Part shown: in pieces, positions 12,166 to 22,995 of the stretch
Layout of the letters: every line of letters begins with the position of its first letter
Position numbering within the stretch: the stretch's first letter is position 1
Assembly (NCBI RefSeq): GCF_964204645.1
Contig: NC_134034.1
Span: forward strand, 6,631,414-6,695,413
Reading direction: 5' to 3'
DNA: 64,000 bases
Source of the DNA: Tubulanus polymorphus
Lineage: Eukaryota > Nemertea > Palaeonemertea > Tubulaniformes > Tubulanidae
Notes under the pieces: generated by a model
What the model saw: only the letters and a program-made list of their open reading frames with translations
What the model was told of the DNA's origin: nothing
Databases searched by the model: none
Translations under genes and position numbers: made by a program

Positions 12166-12389
12166 CCCTTTCAGTGCGTCTACACCGCAGTGCAGTGTAT
12201 GAATCGGTGATGGATTTTGCTGTAATTAGTAATTAGTTTTTATCTCTATTGAAAGATGGCAGCACCTGTCAAACATAATGAAATATCAGTAACTAACGAT
12301 ACACCGCACCGTCGTGTATTTGGAATTTTTTCCAAATGTTCACATTTTCTCCAGCACTATAGGGTATTGATTAGTCAGCACTGAAAGGG
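12166..12389. mobile_element. PiggyBac-type MITE, 224 bp, TTAA target site
   Basis: The inverted termini CCCTTTCAGTGC / GCACTGAAAGGG are directly flanked by TTAA on both sides (12162-12165, 12390-12393), the hallmark duplication of piggyBac elements. It interrupts the C-terminal part of the LINE remnant and contains no transposase. Confidence 0.85.
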
Positions 12390-13615
12390 TTAATAAGGAA
12401 ATGTTTAGTGTCTAGCCGGGTATTACAGTGATCACAAAATGGGTTAATATTGGCAAAATGTGGATAGATGTGTGTGGATAGATGGAATCTTAGGAGGAAG
12501 TCAACACGTAATCTATTAAGACAAATTTCTTCCTTTCGGTTAATATTCTTAAGCGTAGTACTGCTGATGTTGCCGCCACTATTGTATTTAAACATGGTTT
12601 TGGATTTATATAGAGACGGGGTACTGGTATTTGAATTCCGGACAGTGGGGTCAGGTTCTAATAACTAGCAAGTTTGATAGCAGGTGATGACATGAATTTG
12701 GTCGATGAGGAGACTCGAAAGGAAAAGGGTTTATTGTAACGAAGGGTTCTAGTAGGAATCGGCCAGTATTTGTGAAGTATTTCTGAGAGGTACAGCGGGC
12801 AATTATCATTGGCCACCTTATACATATAGATACCTGAACGCCTTTGGCGACGTGATTCCAGAAATGTCCAGTTAAGGTTTTTGAGAACTTTTTGGGTATT
12901 AGACCCGTGGATACAGCCGATACAAGGATACCGGCATGATAGTGGGGTTTATGCAGTATGATGCACTGTTATAAATAATGTCACAGTGATCAAAGTGAGG
13001 GCGAATAAATGACTGATAGAGAACATTAAGATGATATGATTTAACGGTCTTTGATGGGGCTTTCAATGGTTTTAAGATCTTATGGACTTAACATTCCAGT
13101 TGGATTATATGGTGCGAATTATGGAGAGTAAAACCTTAAGTGTTTGTGCAACTGCATTTGTGGAATGGGGTGATTGTTGAGGTAGAGTGGAGAATACTGG
13201 TCCAAGCCACGTTAAGAAAAGAGGACATCACAGCTTTTGCCTGGTTTGAAGTCGAGACCCCAGGATTTCGACTATTGGGAAAATCTGTGGAGGTCACGTT
13301 GGTTTACTGCATTCGATTGATTCGGATCGTTAGGATCAATTGGAATGCATATGGAGGTATCATTAGCATAAATAAAGGAATGGCAAGAGAGACTATCAGG
13401 AAGATCGTTAATATACGTAAGGAAGAGCTGAGGCCCGAGGAATGATCTTTGCAGAACCCCGTAGTTAATAAAATTTTTTGGGGAGGGATTAGACAATGAG
13501 TCATTTACGCGGGTGCACACTTTTCTATTGGATAAATAGCTTTTGAGAAGATTGTGCTCACCTCCTTGAACCCTATAGGATAATAGCTTGTGTAATGATA
13601 GAGCATGGGGAGTCA

Positions 13616-13678
13616 CTTGACGTAGCATCTGCATTTGATGCACTCCCGGAGTGCATCAAATGCAGATGCTACGTCAAG
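13616..13678. repeat. Perfect 63-bp palindrome inside the LINE
   Basis: Two perfectly complementary 31-nt arms (CTTGACGTAGCATCTGCATT...) flank a single central C at 13647. One arm is the normal LINE coding sequence for the FDA box; the other is an inverted copy that shifts the reading frame. Confidence 0.95.
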
Positions 13679-13815
13679 AAAAATGGCACGTACGTGCTGA
13701 TTTTTCTCGAATTTCTCGTGGATGAATGAAGTGATGCTTAAGTAATTGGTCAGAAGTTGAGTACCCTGGTAGGAAGCCTGATTGATTTTTGAAAATGAAG
13801 TTATGTGTCAACAGG

Positions 13816-14975
13816 TGTGACAGCTGTTGGAAATATCATTCGATAAACTGTGTATAAACTTCATTGTAAACTGTGTATAAACCTCATTGTAAAACTGATA
13901 ATCCTTATCATAAGCTGAATTTAAAGTGTGTATTAACTCTATTGTTAAGTCAGAATGCTCTCCGTACTGGTCAAAATCATTGTTTTTCATTGTGTCAGGG
14001 TATAAATACGTGTCCAGGAATAAATCTGGGTGCATTTCATATCATACGCTGGTCGTTGCTGGTTCCGTTGTTTGTATTTCGGTATTGAATCTTCGCTAGT
14101 CTGTACTTTCTACGACATAAATTGGTGCCGTGACCCGGATGACGCAAACACCTGAGGAGCTGTCTAGGCTGGTGAAGAGTAGAGGTGGTCACCGCGGTCA
14201 GGTGACGAAAATGGTGTCACAATTGGACAAATTGTTTGCTGTGGCAGATGTCGATACCTTCAAACATCGGACGAAATAGAATCGCTCATCGGAGGATTGA
14301 AGCGTCAACTACGAAATATTCGCGAGGTCGACGAAAATATTCTAAAGCTAACAACCCTAGACGATTTGGAAGAGGAAGTCAGTAACGCGGTTGAGTACAC
14401 CGAAGACCTTGAACGCAGAATTCACTGCCTTGGTATGTCTCACTTACGCTTATCATCGAAATTGAACCCGGATGCCAACGAATTTAGAAGAACTAGTGTT
14501 CACAGCAGATTACCTAAACTGACTTTGCATAAATTCTAAGGCGATATTAAAGACTTCCCTGAATTCTGGGACAGCTATAATGCTGCTGTACATCAAGTAT
14601 CGGATTTGAGTGACGTTGAGAAATTTAACTATTTGCGGAGTCTGTTAGAAGGGGAACCTGCAAGGGCAATTTCTGGTTTAACTCTTACAACTGCTAACTA
14701 TGGTATCGCTATAGATATTCTACTTGAAAGATATGGCCAGGAGCATAAGATTGTTAACGACTATATGAACGCCAAGTTAGAGTTTAAACCACCCAGTTAT
14801 AATCAGATTTCATTACGCGAGTCCTGTGATTCAATTGAAAAAAGGGGTACGTCTACAAGCTCTTGGACAGGGACCGGAAACTTATGCTAAGTTGTTGGTG
14901 CCTGTTATCGTAAAAAAGTTGCCTAAATGTGTGATAGAGAATATAGCTCGTCAGAATAGCGGTAATTTAGATATA
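13816..14975 (+). mobile_element. BEL/Pao retrotransposon 5' part: LTR, PBS and gag
   Basis: The LTR appears to span 13816-14117 (TGTGACAG...CGACA) and contains the TATA box GTATAAATAC at about 14000. It is followed by the PBS TGGTGCCGTGACCCGG at 14123, characteristic of BEL/Pao elements. Gag follows. The element stops abruptly near 14975 and no partner LTR was found. The BEL/Pao pol genes nearby lie on the other strand, so they are not its simple continuation. Confidence 0.8.
14139..14975 (+). pseudogene. BEL/Pao Gag (DUF1759-like)
   Basis: A start codon at 14139, directly after the PBS, begins MTQTPEELSRLVKSRGG. After a frameshift near 14262 come an LPKLTL-HKF block, then GDIKDFPEFWDSYNAAVHQ, LSDVEKFNYLRSLLEGEPAR and ERYGQEHKIVNDYM, the core pattern of the DUF1759 Gag domain. 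A second frameshift near 14850 leads to LQALGQGPETYAKLLVPV. One premature stop separates the first two blocks. It would form the particle shell; here it is non-functional. Confidence 0.8.
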
Positions 14976-14999
14976 ATAATAATCTATATTGTAGTTTTT

Positions 15000-15260
15000 T
15001 TAGAAGAATTTATGAGTATCATTTGAGATGACTCCACTTAAGGCCATGGCCTCGGTACTAGCAATATTTTCTAAGAAGTTGAAGCGTAGCCCGCAGTCAG
15101 CAGTCAAGCTATTCATGTTGCTGTACAGAATTGAATCGCCGTCAATCGGACCTGGATTGAGTTCAACATCGCTGCTAAGCAGTATAGAGAATTTCGAAAA
15201 CAACGTAGTTAAACAGAGATAGCAGGTGAGATATACAGTACATGTATTTAGATTTAGCAT
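15000..15260 (-). pseudogene. LINE ORF 5' fragment with a 2A-like motif
   Basis: An 86-residue frame carries a hydrophobic stretch leading into LLSSDVELNPGP (motif at 15170-15147), which matches the DxExNPGP consensus of 2A-like ribosome-skipping peptides. It is followed by NMNSLTADCGLRFNFLENI, which resembles the start of an APE-type endonuclease domain of CR1/L2-type LINEs. 2A-like motifs are known at the N-termini of several invertebrate non-LTR retrotransposon proteins. The fragment ends at about 15000 next to the BEL gag remnant. Confidence 0.65.
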
Positions 15261-15587
15261 AACTCGTTTAACGCGACACAGTAAATGAAACTACAAGTAA
15301 ATAATTATGAAGTACACCATACGAAGGCTATACAAGGCTAATACCGTTACCATTATGAGAATAGAGTACCACAGTCTACCTTAACCTATACAAAATATAT
15401 ATTGCAGTAAGTAGACCCAAAACTGTTGGGTGAAGATAAGTGAGACAAGTTTCGAAAATGAATGTTGTCTTTGGAAGAGCCCGTTGCCGGTGGGGACTTA
15501 TTGACAATTTTAGTAACGCCGGCCGAATATATACAATAATTCAATTCCATTTAGACAGCAAGTATTATAAACATTTCAAGAGCGCAA

Positions 15588-17770
15588 TTAATCATCATCG
15601 GACTCCTCCGCCCTGCGCGAAACTTGACGAACATTTGCTTCTGCTGCAACTGCACCCGCTCTCTTCGGACGTGTTGATACCGGAGCATCACTCACTGAAG
15701 AACTTATTACGGGTTCCTTAGCGCAAACCTCTAACGGATACAAACAATTAATAGCTCTTTTCGTAAATCCGGTTGATGTTTTAAGAGATACGGATCTCAC
15801 GTGGCCATCGTTTCCTCGATGTAATTCAGTAACTACACCTAGACGCCACCTTAAACGAGGACCGCTATCGTGAATTTGAACTACTGAACCGACCTTGGCC
15901 CGTAGTACGGTGAAACTCGCGTAAACTTAACACATATTCACCTTTCCATCTATTCCAAAATTGTGTAATCAATAAATCCAAATAATTTTATCTTTTCACA
16001 AATTTCTCATTATCAACACGTAACTCTGGATCAGAATTATCAAAATCTGCAACCAGAACAGAGGTAAGACGATGTCCACAAAGGAGCATGGACGGACTAA
16101 GAGGTTCCGAGTCGCGTACATCATCAGATATATACGTAATTGGACGGTCATTTAATCGACCTTCAATCTGCGTTACTAAAGTATGCAACTCATCAAATGT
16201 CACGGAGGTTCTACCTAGCACCTTATAAATTGATGATTTCACCAAAGCTACTAATCGTTCATAAAATCCGCCGTGCGACAGCGCACGTTTTGGTATGAAT
16301 TTCCAAATAATCCCTTGTTGGGATGAATATGTCGAAAACTCTACTGCAGAAAAAATGCGGATCAGAATATCATTAGCACAAAAGAACGTAGATGCATTCT
16401 CAGAAATGAGCTGTTTAGGTACGGACCTACGTGACACAAATCTCTTGAATGCTAATATGAATTTTTTTGTAGTAAGATCTGACACAAGCTCCAAATGAAC
16501 TGCACGGCTCACCGTGCATGTAAACAAACAAACGTGAGTTTTTACATCATCTCCACCTTTCGATCTTACGAACAAAGGCCCCAGATAATCCTCACCTGCG
16601 GAATCGAAGCATGGTACTTCTGTGATTCGAGATATCGGCAAGGGTGGAGGATCTGAGAGCCTGTAAGGTTTACATGATGATTTGCGACTTACAACACATT
16701 TTCTAAGTATGATCTTTACAAGTTGTCGAATCTGCAGAATCCAATAGACCTCTCCGAGTTTTGCGATAGTAAAATTAACTCCAGAATGAAAGTTGTAACA
16801 ATGCTGTCTGTACACTATCAAACGAATAAGGTAATGATATTTAGGAAGTAGTATTGGGGTCTTAGCAGAATCGATAATAGGAGCATTTTGCAATCTCCCT
16901 CTAAATCTTATCAAATTATCTTTACCTATATATAATTGTAATTGATTGACAATAACCAAGCAAGAACTGTTGAGTTTATACATGTAGATGGATTATTTTC
17001 AATCAAATTTAGTTCATTTGATTTTCATCGGTTCAGTTATAGATTTATTTTGTTGCATGTCTTTGGCATGTACATGCCCCCCCCCCCCCTGTGAAAATTC
17101 GGGCATTCATAACTTGGCATTGGATCATGGTTCCCGATACAAGAAATAAGCTGCCAAATTCTTCTGCGAGTAACTTATATAATATATAATACATATATAT
17201 ATTAGCTTGTACTATCCTTTGTACTTCAAGTTAAATGTTAAATCTGTAGTGTAAATGTGCCTTATAATATATGTTTTGCATAAACGGCAATAAAAGAAAG
17301 AATGATGTCAGTTTGGAAAATTAATGGTTTAGTAATATCGATTCGGGTGACCATAAGAACCTTTGTTACCCTGAACCATCGTCAATTGTTTGCGTACCTT
17401 TGGAAACTCAGAATCTTATCCACCAATATTCTGCGGAATGCATTTCTTCCGCTGTAATTCTACCCTGAAGACTTGGGGTAACTCCGGCTCTGCAGTTGTT
17501 GATGAATCGAAACACCAGTGAAGACAATCGTAACAAACTAACAGAAAAACAATTATAATCAACAAACGGTAACGGTGCATCGAAAACATCATTATCAGTG
17601 GACATAACATGGATTTCAGAATCATCAATGGCCATCGAAAGGTATTCTGGCCTAACATTACTGCAGTCTGGACCATGGAACCAGAATTTATACAACTCAC
17701 GTAGTTTAGAACAATCAACACCTCGAGTGAGCAAATCAGCAGGATTTTTTACAATTACATAGCAACTTCT
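15588..17770 (-). pseudogene. BEL/Pao pol: pre-integrase, integrase and DUF5641 region
   Basis: Reading leftward from 17770: NPADLLTRGVDCSKL (end of RNase H / pre-integrase), then TPSLQGRITAEEMHSAEYWW up to about 17400. After a disrupted stretch comes a long 331-residue integrase frame (16983-15988). It has RGRLQNAPI, a His/Cys zinc motif whose CVVC reads CVVS, first catalytic Asp in EDYLGPL, second catalytic position as ISENASTF (Glu where Asp is expected) and third in GGFYERL. A DUF5641-like tail (VSLKTSTGFTKRAINCLYPL) follows at 15800-15588 in another frame. Reverse transcriptase is missing. Confidence 0.85.
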
Positions 17771-17791
17771 TGTTTTGTGTCTAAATGTATT

Positions 17792-18915
17792 TGTTAGTTG
17801 TGATTGTAAAGTAATTAGTCATATGTTCTTTCTGTCTTTGTTTATGGCATGTTGTTGCTCAAATTGTCTACTCACTGTCTGTCGCCTTTGTTTGTCATAC
17901 CTAAGTTTTTGGTACTATGCAGGAATATATATATATGGATATAAGAGTCAGTTGAAATAGAATGAGCAGACACAACACACACTTTTAGTTGGCAGTTTGT
18001 ACGGAGCAGTTGTTGCGGTCGGAAGCCGACCAAGCATTTGAATAAAATGTATTTTATCAAGATGGAATTGATGACTTTGGATTCATTTTGACGAGCTAGT
18101 TCCCGAGCACACTGATAATGCTACTTATTACAATTGGTGGAGAACCCGGGCAAGATCTGACAAGCACTGCAGGTTAACAATCTTGTGCCTAGTTTTGGAT
18201 AAGAAATGGCTGTGAGGAGAGAATCCCACAATGATAATAAAAAGTCCGAAAATGAAACTTCGAGATAGTATTTTATTTATGGAAACAGAAATTATGAGAT
18301 ATATATCTCATAATTTCTGTAGTATCTCATTATTCCTGAAGATGACTATTAGGATATAGTCGAAACGTTGAAATAAACTACTATCTCGAAGTTTCATTTT
18401 CGGACTTTTTATTATCATTGTGGGATTCTCTCCTCATCGCGTCAACACGGATATAGTGTTCTACCAATCGTGAAGTAATGGCTGTACTTTACAAGGATTG
18501 TGGACTCAACTGTTGGAGCCGGACATGTTGTCACGCACAGGACGCATGCTGCAACCATTGTTATATCATCGGACAATTTGCCCGATGTTGTTAGAACCCT
18601 GAGAAGCGAACCCGTCAAAAGTCCGCGAAGAAGAAAATTCGAGATGTGCAGAGGCTTATGATGTTCAATAAGGATAAACAAATTGAAAACCTCCGAATTA
18701 TCATAGAAGGTTTATGCATGAATCTGGGCGAGAATCAGTGGCCAATGATAGTTAGTTCACCAATCGACGTTGGCATCTTAGACTGGGATAATGAGCATTT
18801 GTCTGTGGATATTTTCCAACCGGAGCGACTAGACACATCAAAGCTACTTGAATTCGTGAGTTACGCAGTTTTTAGTGCTATTGAGCATGATCTCAATTTC
18901 GAAATAAATCCCTAA
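17792..18915 (+). mobile_element. LTR-retroelement 5' end (LTR, PBS, leader and unknown ORF)
   Basis: A 341-bp LTR-like sequence (17792-18132, TGTTAGTTG...CTTATTACA) precedes the PBS-like TGGTGGAGAACCCGGGC at 18135. A reading frame starts at about 18205 (ATGGCTGT), is split by a 263-bp retroposon and resumes at 18477; a C-rich stretch is followed near 18646-18915 by 89 codons ending EINP. I do not recognise this protein. A related PBS (TGGTGGAGAACCCAGGC) recurs near 20298, so two related LTR elements are nearby. No second LTR was located. Confidence 0.55.
18214..18476 (+). mobile_element. Twin-primed retroposon (Penelope/LINE-like tail), 9-bp TSD
   Basis: The insert is flanked by AATGGCTGT (18205-18213 and 18477-18485). 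Its right part is the 3' end of the family also seen at 9525-9700; its left part is an inverted copy of the same family. This internal 5' inversion is the signature of twin priming during target-primed reverse transcription. It contains CTGAAGA, a 6-bp stem (GACTAT/ATAGTC) and CGAAAC at 18336-18366, resembling two of the conserved segments of a hammerhead ribozyme core. Confidence 0.8.
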
Positions 18916-19399
18916 TCATGTCACTGATCAGTGCATCTTAGTAGATAATGTGTGTTCTGCTGAGGAAACCGCAGCCGATATTTCTATTCTCGATGCGAAA
19001 ATTCAAAATTTGTGTTCCGTTTGCGATCGATTAAAAAGACATAACTTTTCGGAATAAAAGGAATAGTGTCGTGATTGATTTGATGCTCACTAATTTTTTG
19101 GATACAATCGCGACCATTTCTTAAGCGATATTGAGATGGCAAGTGTGCCAGTAGATTAGTCAATATTTCAATGTCAAATGCCTTGTTTCACATGTAATGT
19201 GAAATACCACGTACCCCTCTGTCTGTTCTTTTTTGTTTTCATATTATATATAGCTTAGATCTCTTAAACAATTTGAGCACTTATGTCTAGTATTGTGGTT
19301 TTTGTTGAGTGTGTAATTGTTTTTATGTTCATTGTGTAATTTGTCATATATTATGTAGTACATGTTTTCTAGATGAGATGAGATTCCGAGTAATTAGGT
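18916..19399. other. Unassigned retroelement flank
   Basis: AT-rich sequence with no recognisable coding motif; probably remnant of the LTR elements on either side. Confidence 0.35.
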
Positions 19400-19860
19400 T
19401 TTAAATGATTTTGTAACGTTGTTGGGCTTTATAGTCAACAAGTATTGTTACGTTCGAGATGTGATTTTTTTAAATGATTTTGTAACGTTGTTTGGCTTTA
19501 TAGTCAACAAGTATTGTTACGTTCGAGATACGGTTTTTAAAATGATTTTGTAACGTTGTTGGGCTTTATAGTCAACAAGTATTGTTACGTTCGAGATGTG
19601 GTTTTTTAAAATGATTTTGTAACGTTGTTGGGCTTTATAGTCAACAAGTATTGTTACATTCGAGATACGGTTTTTAAAATGATTTTGTAACGTTGTTGGT
19701 CTTTATAGTCAACAAGTATTGTTACGTTCGAGATGTGGTTTTTTAAAATGATTTTGTAACGTTGTTGGGCTTTATAGTCAACAAGTATTGTTACGTTAGA
19801 GATATGGTTTTTTCTTTAAATTTTGTAACGTTGTTGCGCTTGGTCAACAAGTATGGTTGG
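19400..19860. repeat. 68-bp tandem array with two alternating variants
   Basis: About 6.5 units start AAATGATTTTGTAACGTTG (copies at 19403, 19472, 19540, 19609, 19677, 19746; spacing 68-69 bp). The unit ends alternate between GAGATGTG and GAGATACG, so a two-unit higher-order repeat of about 137 bp is visible. The last unit is degenerate (GATATGG, then TTGCGC). Confidence 0.9.
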
Positions 19861-20279
19861 ATACTATTGTTTTCTATTTTTTAACATGATTTAACCCTGT
19901 GATAGTTGACTAGGGTTAATCAAATGATGATATAAATATTAATAACGTCTGGGGAAACAAATAAAAAATAAAAATAATGATTTAATGTAGTCTAAGGGAA
20001 TAGTTCAGAAAACATGATTCAGAAACTTGGTATGTAGTGTTGGTGGTTGGAAATATATTTCTAGTCGGAGAGTGGTTGATGGAGGCTGCAGATTCTGTAG
20101 AAACCATACTAAATTTGGTAGGGAGAGATCACGTGGTTGAAACTTGGTAGAGGGAGAGTAGTTAAGTTGGGAAACCGGTAGAGAGGGAGATAGTTCGAAT
20201 TTTGGCAGCCACCAGTATAGTTGTTAGCAGATCCCATGAGATTGCCTAGTTGTTAGCTTATTTTTGGAGAAGTCATCTT

Positions 20280-20936
20280 TAGAGGCAATCGATCAATGGT
20301 GGAGAACCCAGGCATACCAACAACGTGACCGATAAGAACAGAACGAGTAGAAAGCAACACCCAACATCGACTAAAACGTACAGCTTAGAAAAAGGGATCA
20401 ACGGACGAGAAATCTGAGTAAGTCATCAAATGTGCCGGTATTTAATTTAGAAAGTGACAATAGGGCTTCATCTACAGACTTTTTGTGCCAAATTAGCCAA
20501 TTAAAGGCACAGGTTGCTACTCTGGAAGCGGGAACAACGGTCGCTGCAAACGGGCTAGCTTTTAGGCCCGATGTACACTTTTCTGGGGATGCAGATGAGG
20601 ATATCATCGAATTTGTAAGAATTTTCAATTAAGAGTTTGGGGGATGGAAAAAGAGTAAAGCGCTGGCCGCTTTACCTATGTACTTAAAAGGGCGTGCCAG
20701 AGAGTACTATTATTATTTACGGTCAAACCCTCCGCTTGATACCGGAAAATAAGCTAACAGAACGATCAGAATTATTTAAAGAAAAATTTAAAAACAAGGA
20801 TATGCAATTTGTGACTCAGCAACAATTTTACATGTTGTAGATGAATGAAGGTGAGTCACTTGACTCGTATATTTGGAGGTTACTATACTTGGCTGCTAAA
20901 CTTGAGAAGTCGGGTGAGGACCTGTTACAGCCAAAG
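20280..20936 (+). pseudogene. Gypsy-like PBS and Gag fragment
   Basis: PBS-like TGGTGGAGAACCCAGGC lies at about 20298. A frame from 20432 includes a short coiled-coil segment (ISQLKAQVATLEAG), then FRPDVHFSGDADEDIIEFV. After a stop at 20630 it continues GGWKKSKALAALPMYLKGRA, the standard Gypsy Gag core pattern. Stops and a frameshift follow. The element is cut at 20936 by the palindromic insert that precedes the Polinton. Confidence 0.7.
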
Positions 20937-21084
20937 TAATAGGGAATGTGTTTTTCTAGATCAAAGGTCGAAAGGTCGAGTGAGTAAAAAATGAAAAATA
21001 AATTCTCGCACGCTCGAATTTATGTTTAATTTTTACTCACTCAACCTCTCAACCTTTAATCTAGAACAACACATTCCCTATTAC
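20937..21084. repeat. 148-bp hairpin (inverted repeat) at the Polinton left boundary
   Basis: The left arm GTAATAGGGAATGTG... and right arm ...CACATTCCCTATTAC are complementary over about 55 nt with mismatches, around a short AT-rich centre. It could be a MITE or the remains of a Polinton terminal structure. Polinton coding sequence begins within about 60 bp to its right. Confidence 0.7.
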
Positions 21085-21117
21085 TCTTAAAATATTAATC
21101 TAATAACTTCTAGAATC

Positions 21118-21135
21118 AATTTTAATAAAAAATAT
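21118..21135 (+). promoter_or_regulatory. Polinton promoter-like motif, copy 1 (OB-like gene)
   Basis: AATTTTAATAAAAA ends 13 nt before the mutated start ATT at 21145. Confidence 0.6.
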
Positions 21136-21144
21136 GTTATTAAA

Positions 21145-21498
21145 ATTGAGGGTAAACAAGTACACAGTGAGAACAGCAAATCATTTCTAGATAGAATAAA
21201 AGATACTACAAATGCTAAATCTGTAGATTATAAATTTAAGAACTTAACAGAATTAACCATTCATAAGAAATATCTTATTACTAATATTGATACAGTTACT
21301 AACAAATATGGAGATAAATTAGTTATCCACTTAGAATATGAAGGATTAAAGGGAAATACATATAAATTCAGAACATAATTACCAGATAGATTTCATAGAT
21401 TATCAAGTGAAGATTTAGAATAATTATGTTCTGGTGATTTCTATTTCATATATAAAGGTAAGGAAGAGAAAGGGAACCATGAAATAGATTTCGAATAA
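21145..21498 (+). pseudogene. Polinton OB-fold-like small protein
   Basis: A 117-codon frame is continuous except for two in-frame stops (after KFRT and after EDLE). The pattern LTIHKKYLITNIDTVTNKYG...LPDRFHRL...FYFIYKG resembles a small conserved protein encoded next to polymerase B in Polintons and related insect elements. An ssDNA-binding OB fold is my inference. The expected start codon reads ATT (21145) instead of ATG; its position is set by the same promoter motif and 13-nt spacing as the next gene. Confidence 0.6.
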
Positions 21499-21504
21499 TA
21501 TAAG

Positions 21505-21521
21505 ATCAATTTTAATAAAAA
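21505..21521 (+). promoter_or_regulatory. Polinton promoter-like motif, copy 2 (polymerase gene)
   Basis: ATCAATTTTAATAAAAA; 13 nt to the ATG at 21535. Identical to copy 1 over 17 nt. Confidence 0.65.
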
Positions 21522-21887
21522 GTTTAGTATTAAAATGGAAGCAAATAAGCACTACTGTTCAACATGTAAAATTGATATAGATAAATCTAAAAAATCAAGA
21601 CATGATAAAACTAAAACACATTTAGAGAATAAATTGAAATTAGAATATGAAGATGATATATTCGAAACTAAATTAGATGATTAAAGAATGAAAAAGAAAT
21701 ATATAAATGTGATACGTGTAATCAATCATTCAGTGATAGAAGATATTATAAAGAACATTTAAAATCTAAAAGTCAAATTAGAAATATGAATAATGATATT
21801 TTAGGTGAAGATTATTTTGATAAAGATAATGATAAGAAACAGAAGACAATTAAAAGAATAAACAAGAAAATTAACTTTAATAAATTA

Positions 21888-22995
21888 TTTGACGCCTGCG
21901 AAAAAATGTAGAATTTCTAGTATAAGCTAATGTGGAATTGCAAATTTGAAATCGAAGTTTTAAGAAATTTCGGGAATTATGAGATTTGGCGATTGTGTAG
22001 ATGATACATTCTTCGACTGGTCTAATAAAAAAAAAATTGTCAACTTGTGACTTCGATTCACTTTTGCCTCTAAGCTGGTCTGCAACTTCATTGCCTCCAT
22101 GGTTGAAGAAAGAGCTCTTCTGATGTCTGCTTCATCATGACTTCGAGCATATCGTGTAGCCAGCCAGCCCGGTCCTGGGGCCCGGTCTGGCTGTCACTTG
22201 ATATCCTAGACTTGAGTCTGGGTTGAAGTAGACATTGTCATATAATTAACTTATTCATGTTATTCTGTATGAATTACCCGTGTGTCTTGTATTTTCTTAT
22301 TTTAAAATTTGTAAATGTATTGATTTTTGGAATTTTATCCCAGAATTTCAATGTAATGAGGATAAATAAAGTATTGAATTTAATTGTCACCTTATACACA
22401 TGCCATCAGTGGACGCGGAGCCGTATATGACAGCTATGCTATTATAAATTGCTAATCTCATGAAACCTGCATACGTCTAATATCGAACATATTTTCTAAA
22501 ACATTTGAATATTGAGATTATATGTTTACACGTTTTTATATAGACCGCTTGTAGCCGCCGATGAAATTCACGCCGGCCCAACTCAGATCGTAGATAGCTT
22601 CGTCATTCCACTAGCATCCCCATGTCGGGGTCTGACTTTTATATCAGACTTCCAAATCGTGTATACATCCGCCATTTAACCGAATAATCCGATTTACTTA
22701 TCATTTCTATTTATCCCTGCCGCCCCTGATATAATCATACATCCTTTACTATTACAATACGTCTTCTCATGATATTCAATGCGATATAACATTTCGAGGG
22801 TCAAATAGAGGTCATTATATAATCCCAGGGAGCCATTCTACATCTTTATCAATAATATTTTGCCAAATAGCTTGTATGTGTACACATAAACCTGTGACGT
22901 TTTGCACATCGATTTACGGTTGTCGTTTGTAAAATGACGCTGAATGGTTATCATTGTTTAGGTTTCATAATGGTAACGTTTTATAAGGCGTCAAA
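21888..22995. mobile_element. 1.1-kb insertion in the polymerase gene with short TIRs
   Basis: The termini TTTGACGCC / GGCGTCAAA are inverted. The second Polinton copy lacks this segment at the equivalent position, which confirms an insertion. The middle (about 22140-22380) resembles a LINE 3' end with GGATAAATAAAGTATTGAAT, so it is probably composite. No transposase is visible. Confidence 0.65.

Larger units (their letters stand above)
11960..13800 (-). pseudogene. LINE (non-LTR retrotransposon) reverse transcriptase remnant
   Basis: Reading leftward, the remnant shows reverse transcriptase blocks: QSGF-PG-ST near 13770, LDVASAFDAL near 13640, LLKSYLSNRK, GVLQRSFLGPQLFL, then the catalytic box as YANDTSI (usually YADD, so the second Asp-bearing position reads Asn-Asp). 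Then come the thumb (SFIRPHFDHCDIIY), an NLDW/RR--R region, and a C-terminal FCDHCNTRLDTKHFL segment typical of LINE ORF2 tails. Stops and frameshifts are frequent. It ends with a stop at 11960-11962. A TTAA MITE and a snap-back palindrome interrupt it. The 5' endonuclease half is missing. Confidence 0.85.

Noticed and set aside
17080-17092. Poly-C run as a regulatory signal
   Set aside because: A simple homopolymer of a kind that also occurs at 42320; no supporting context.
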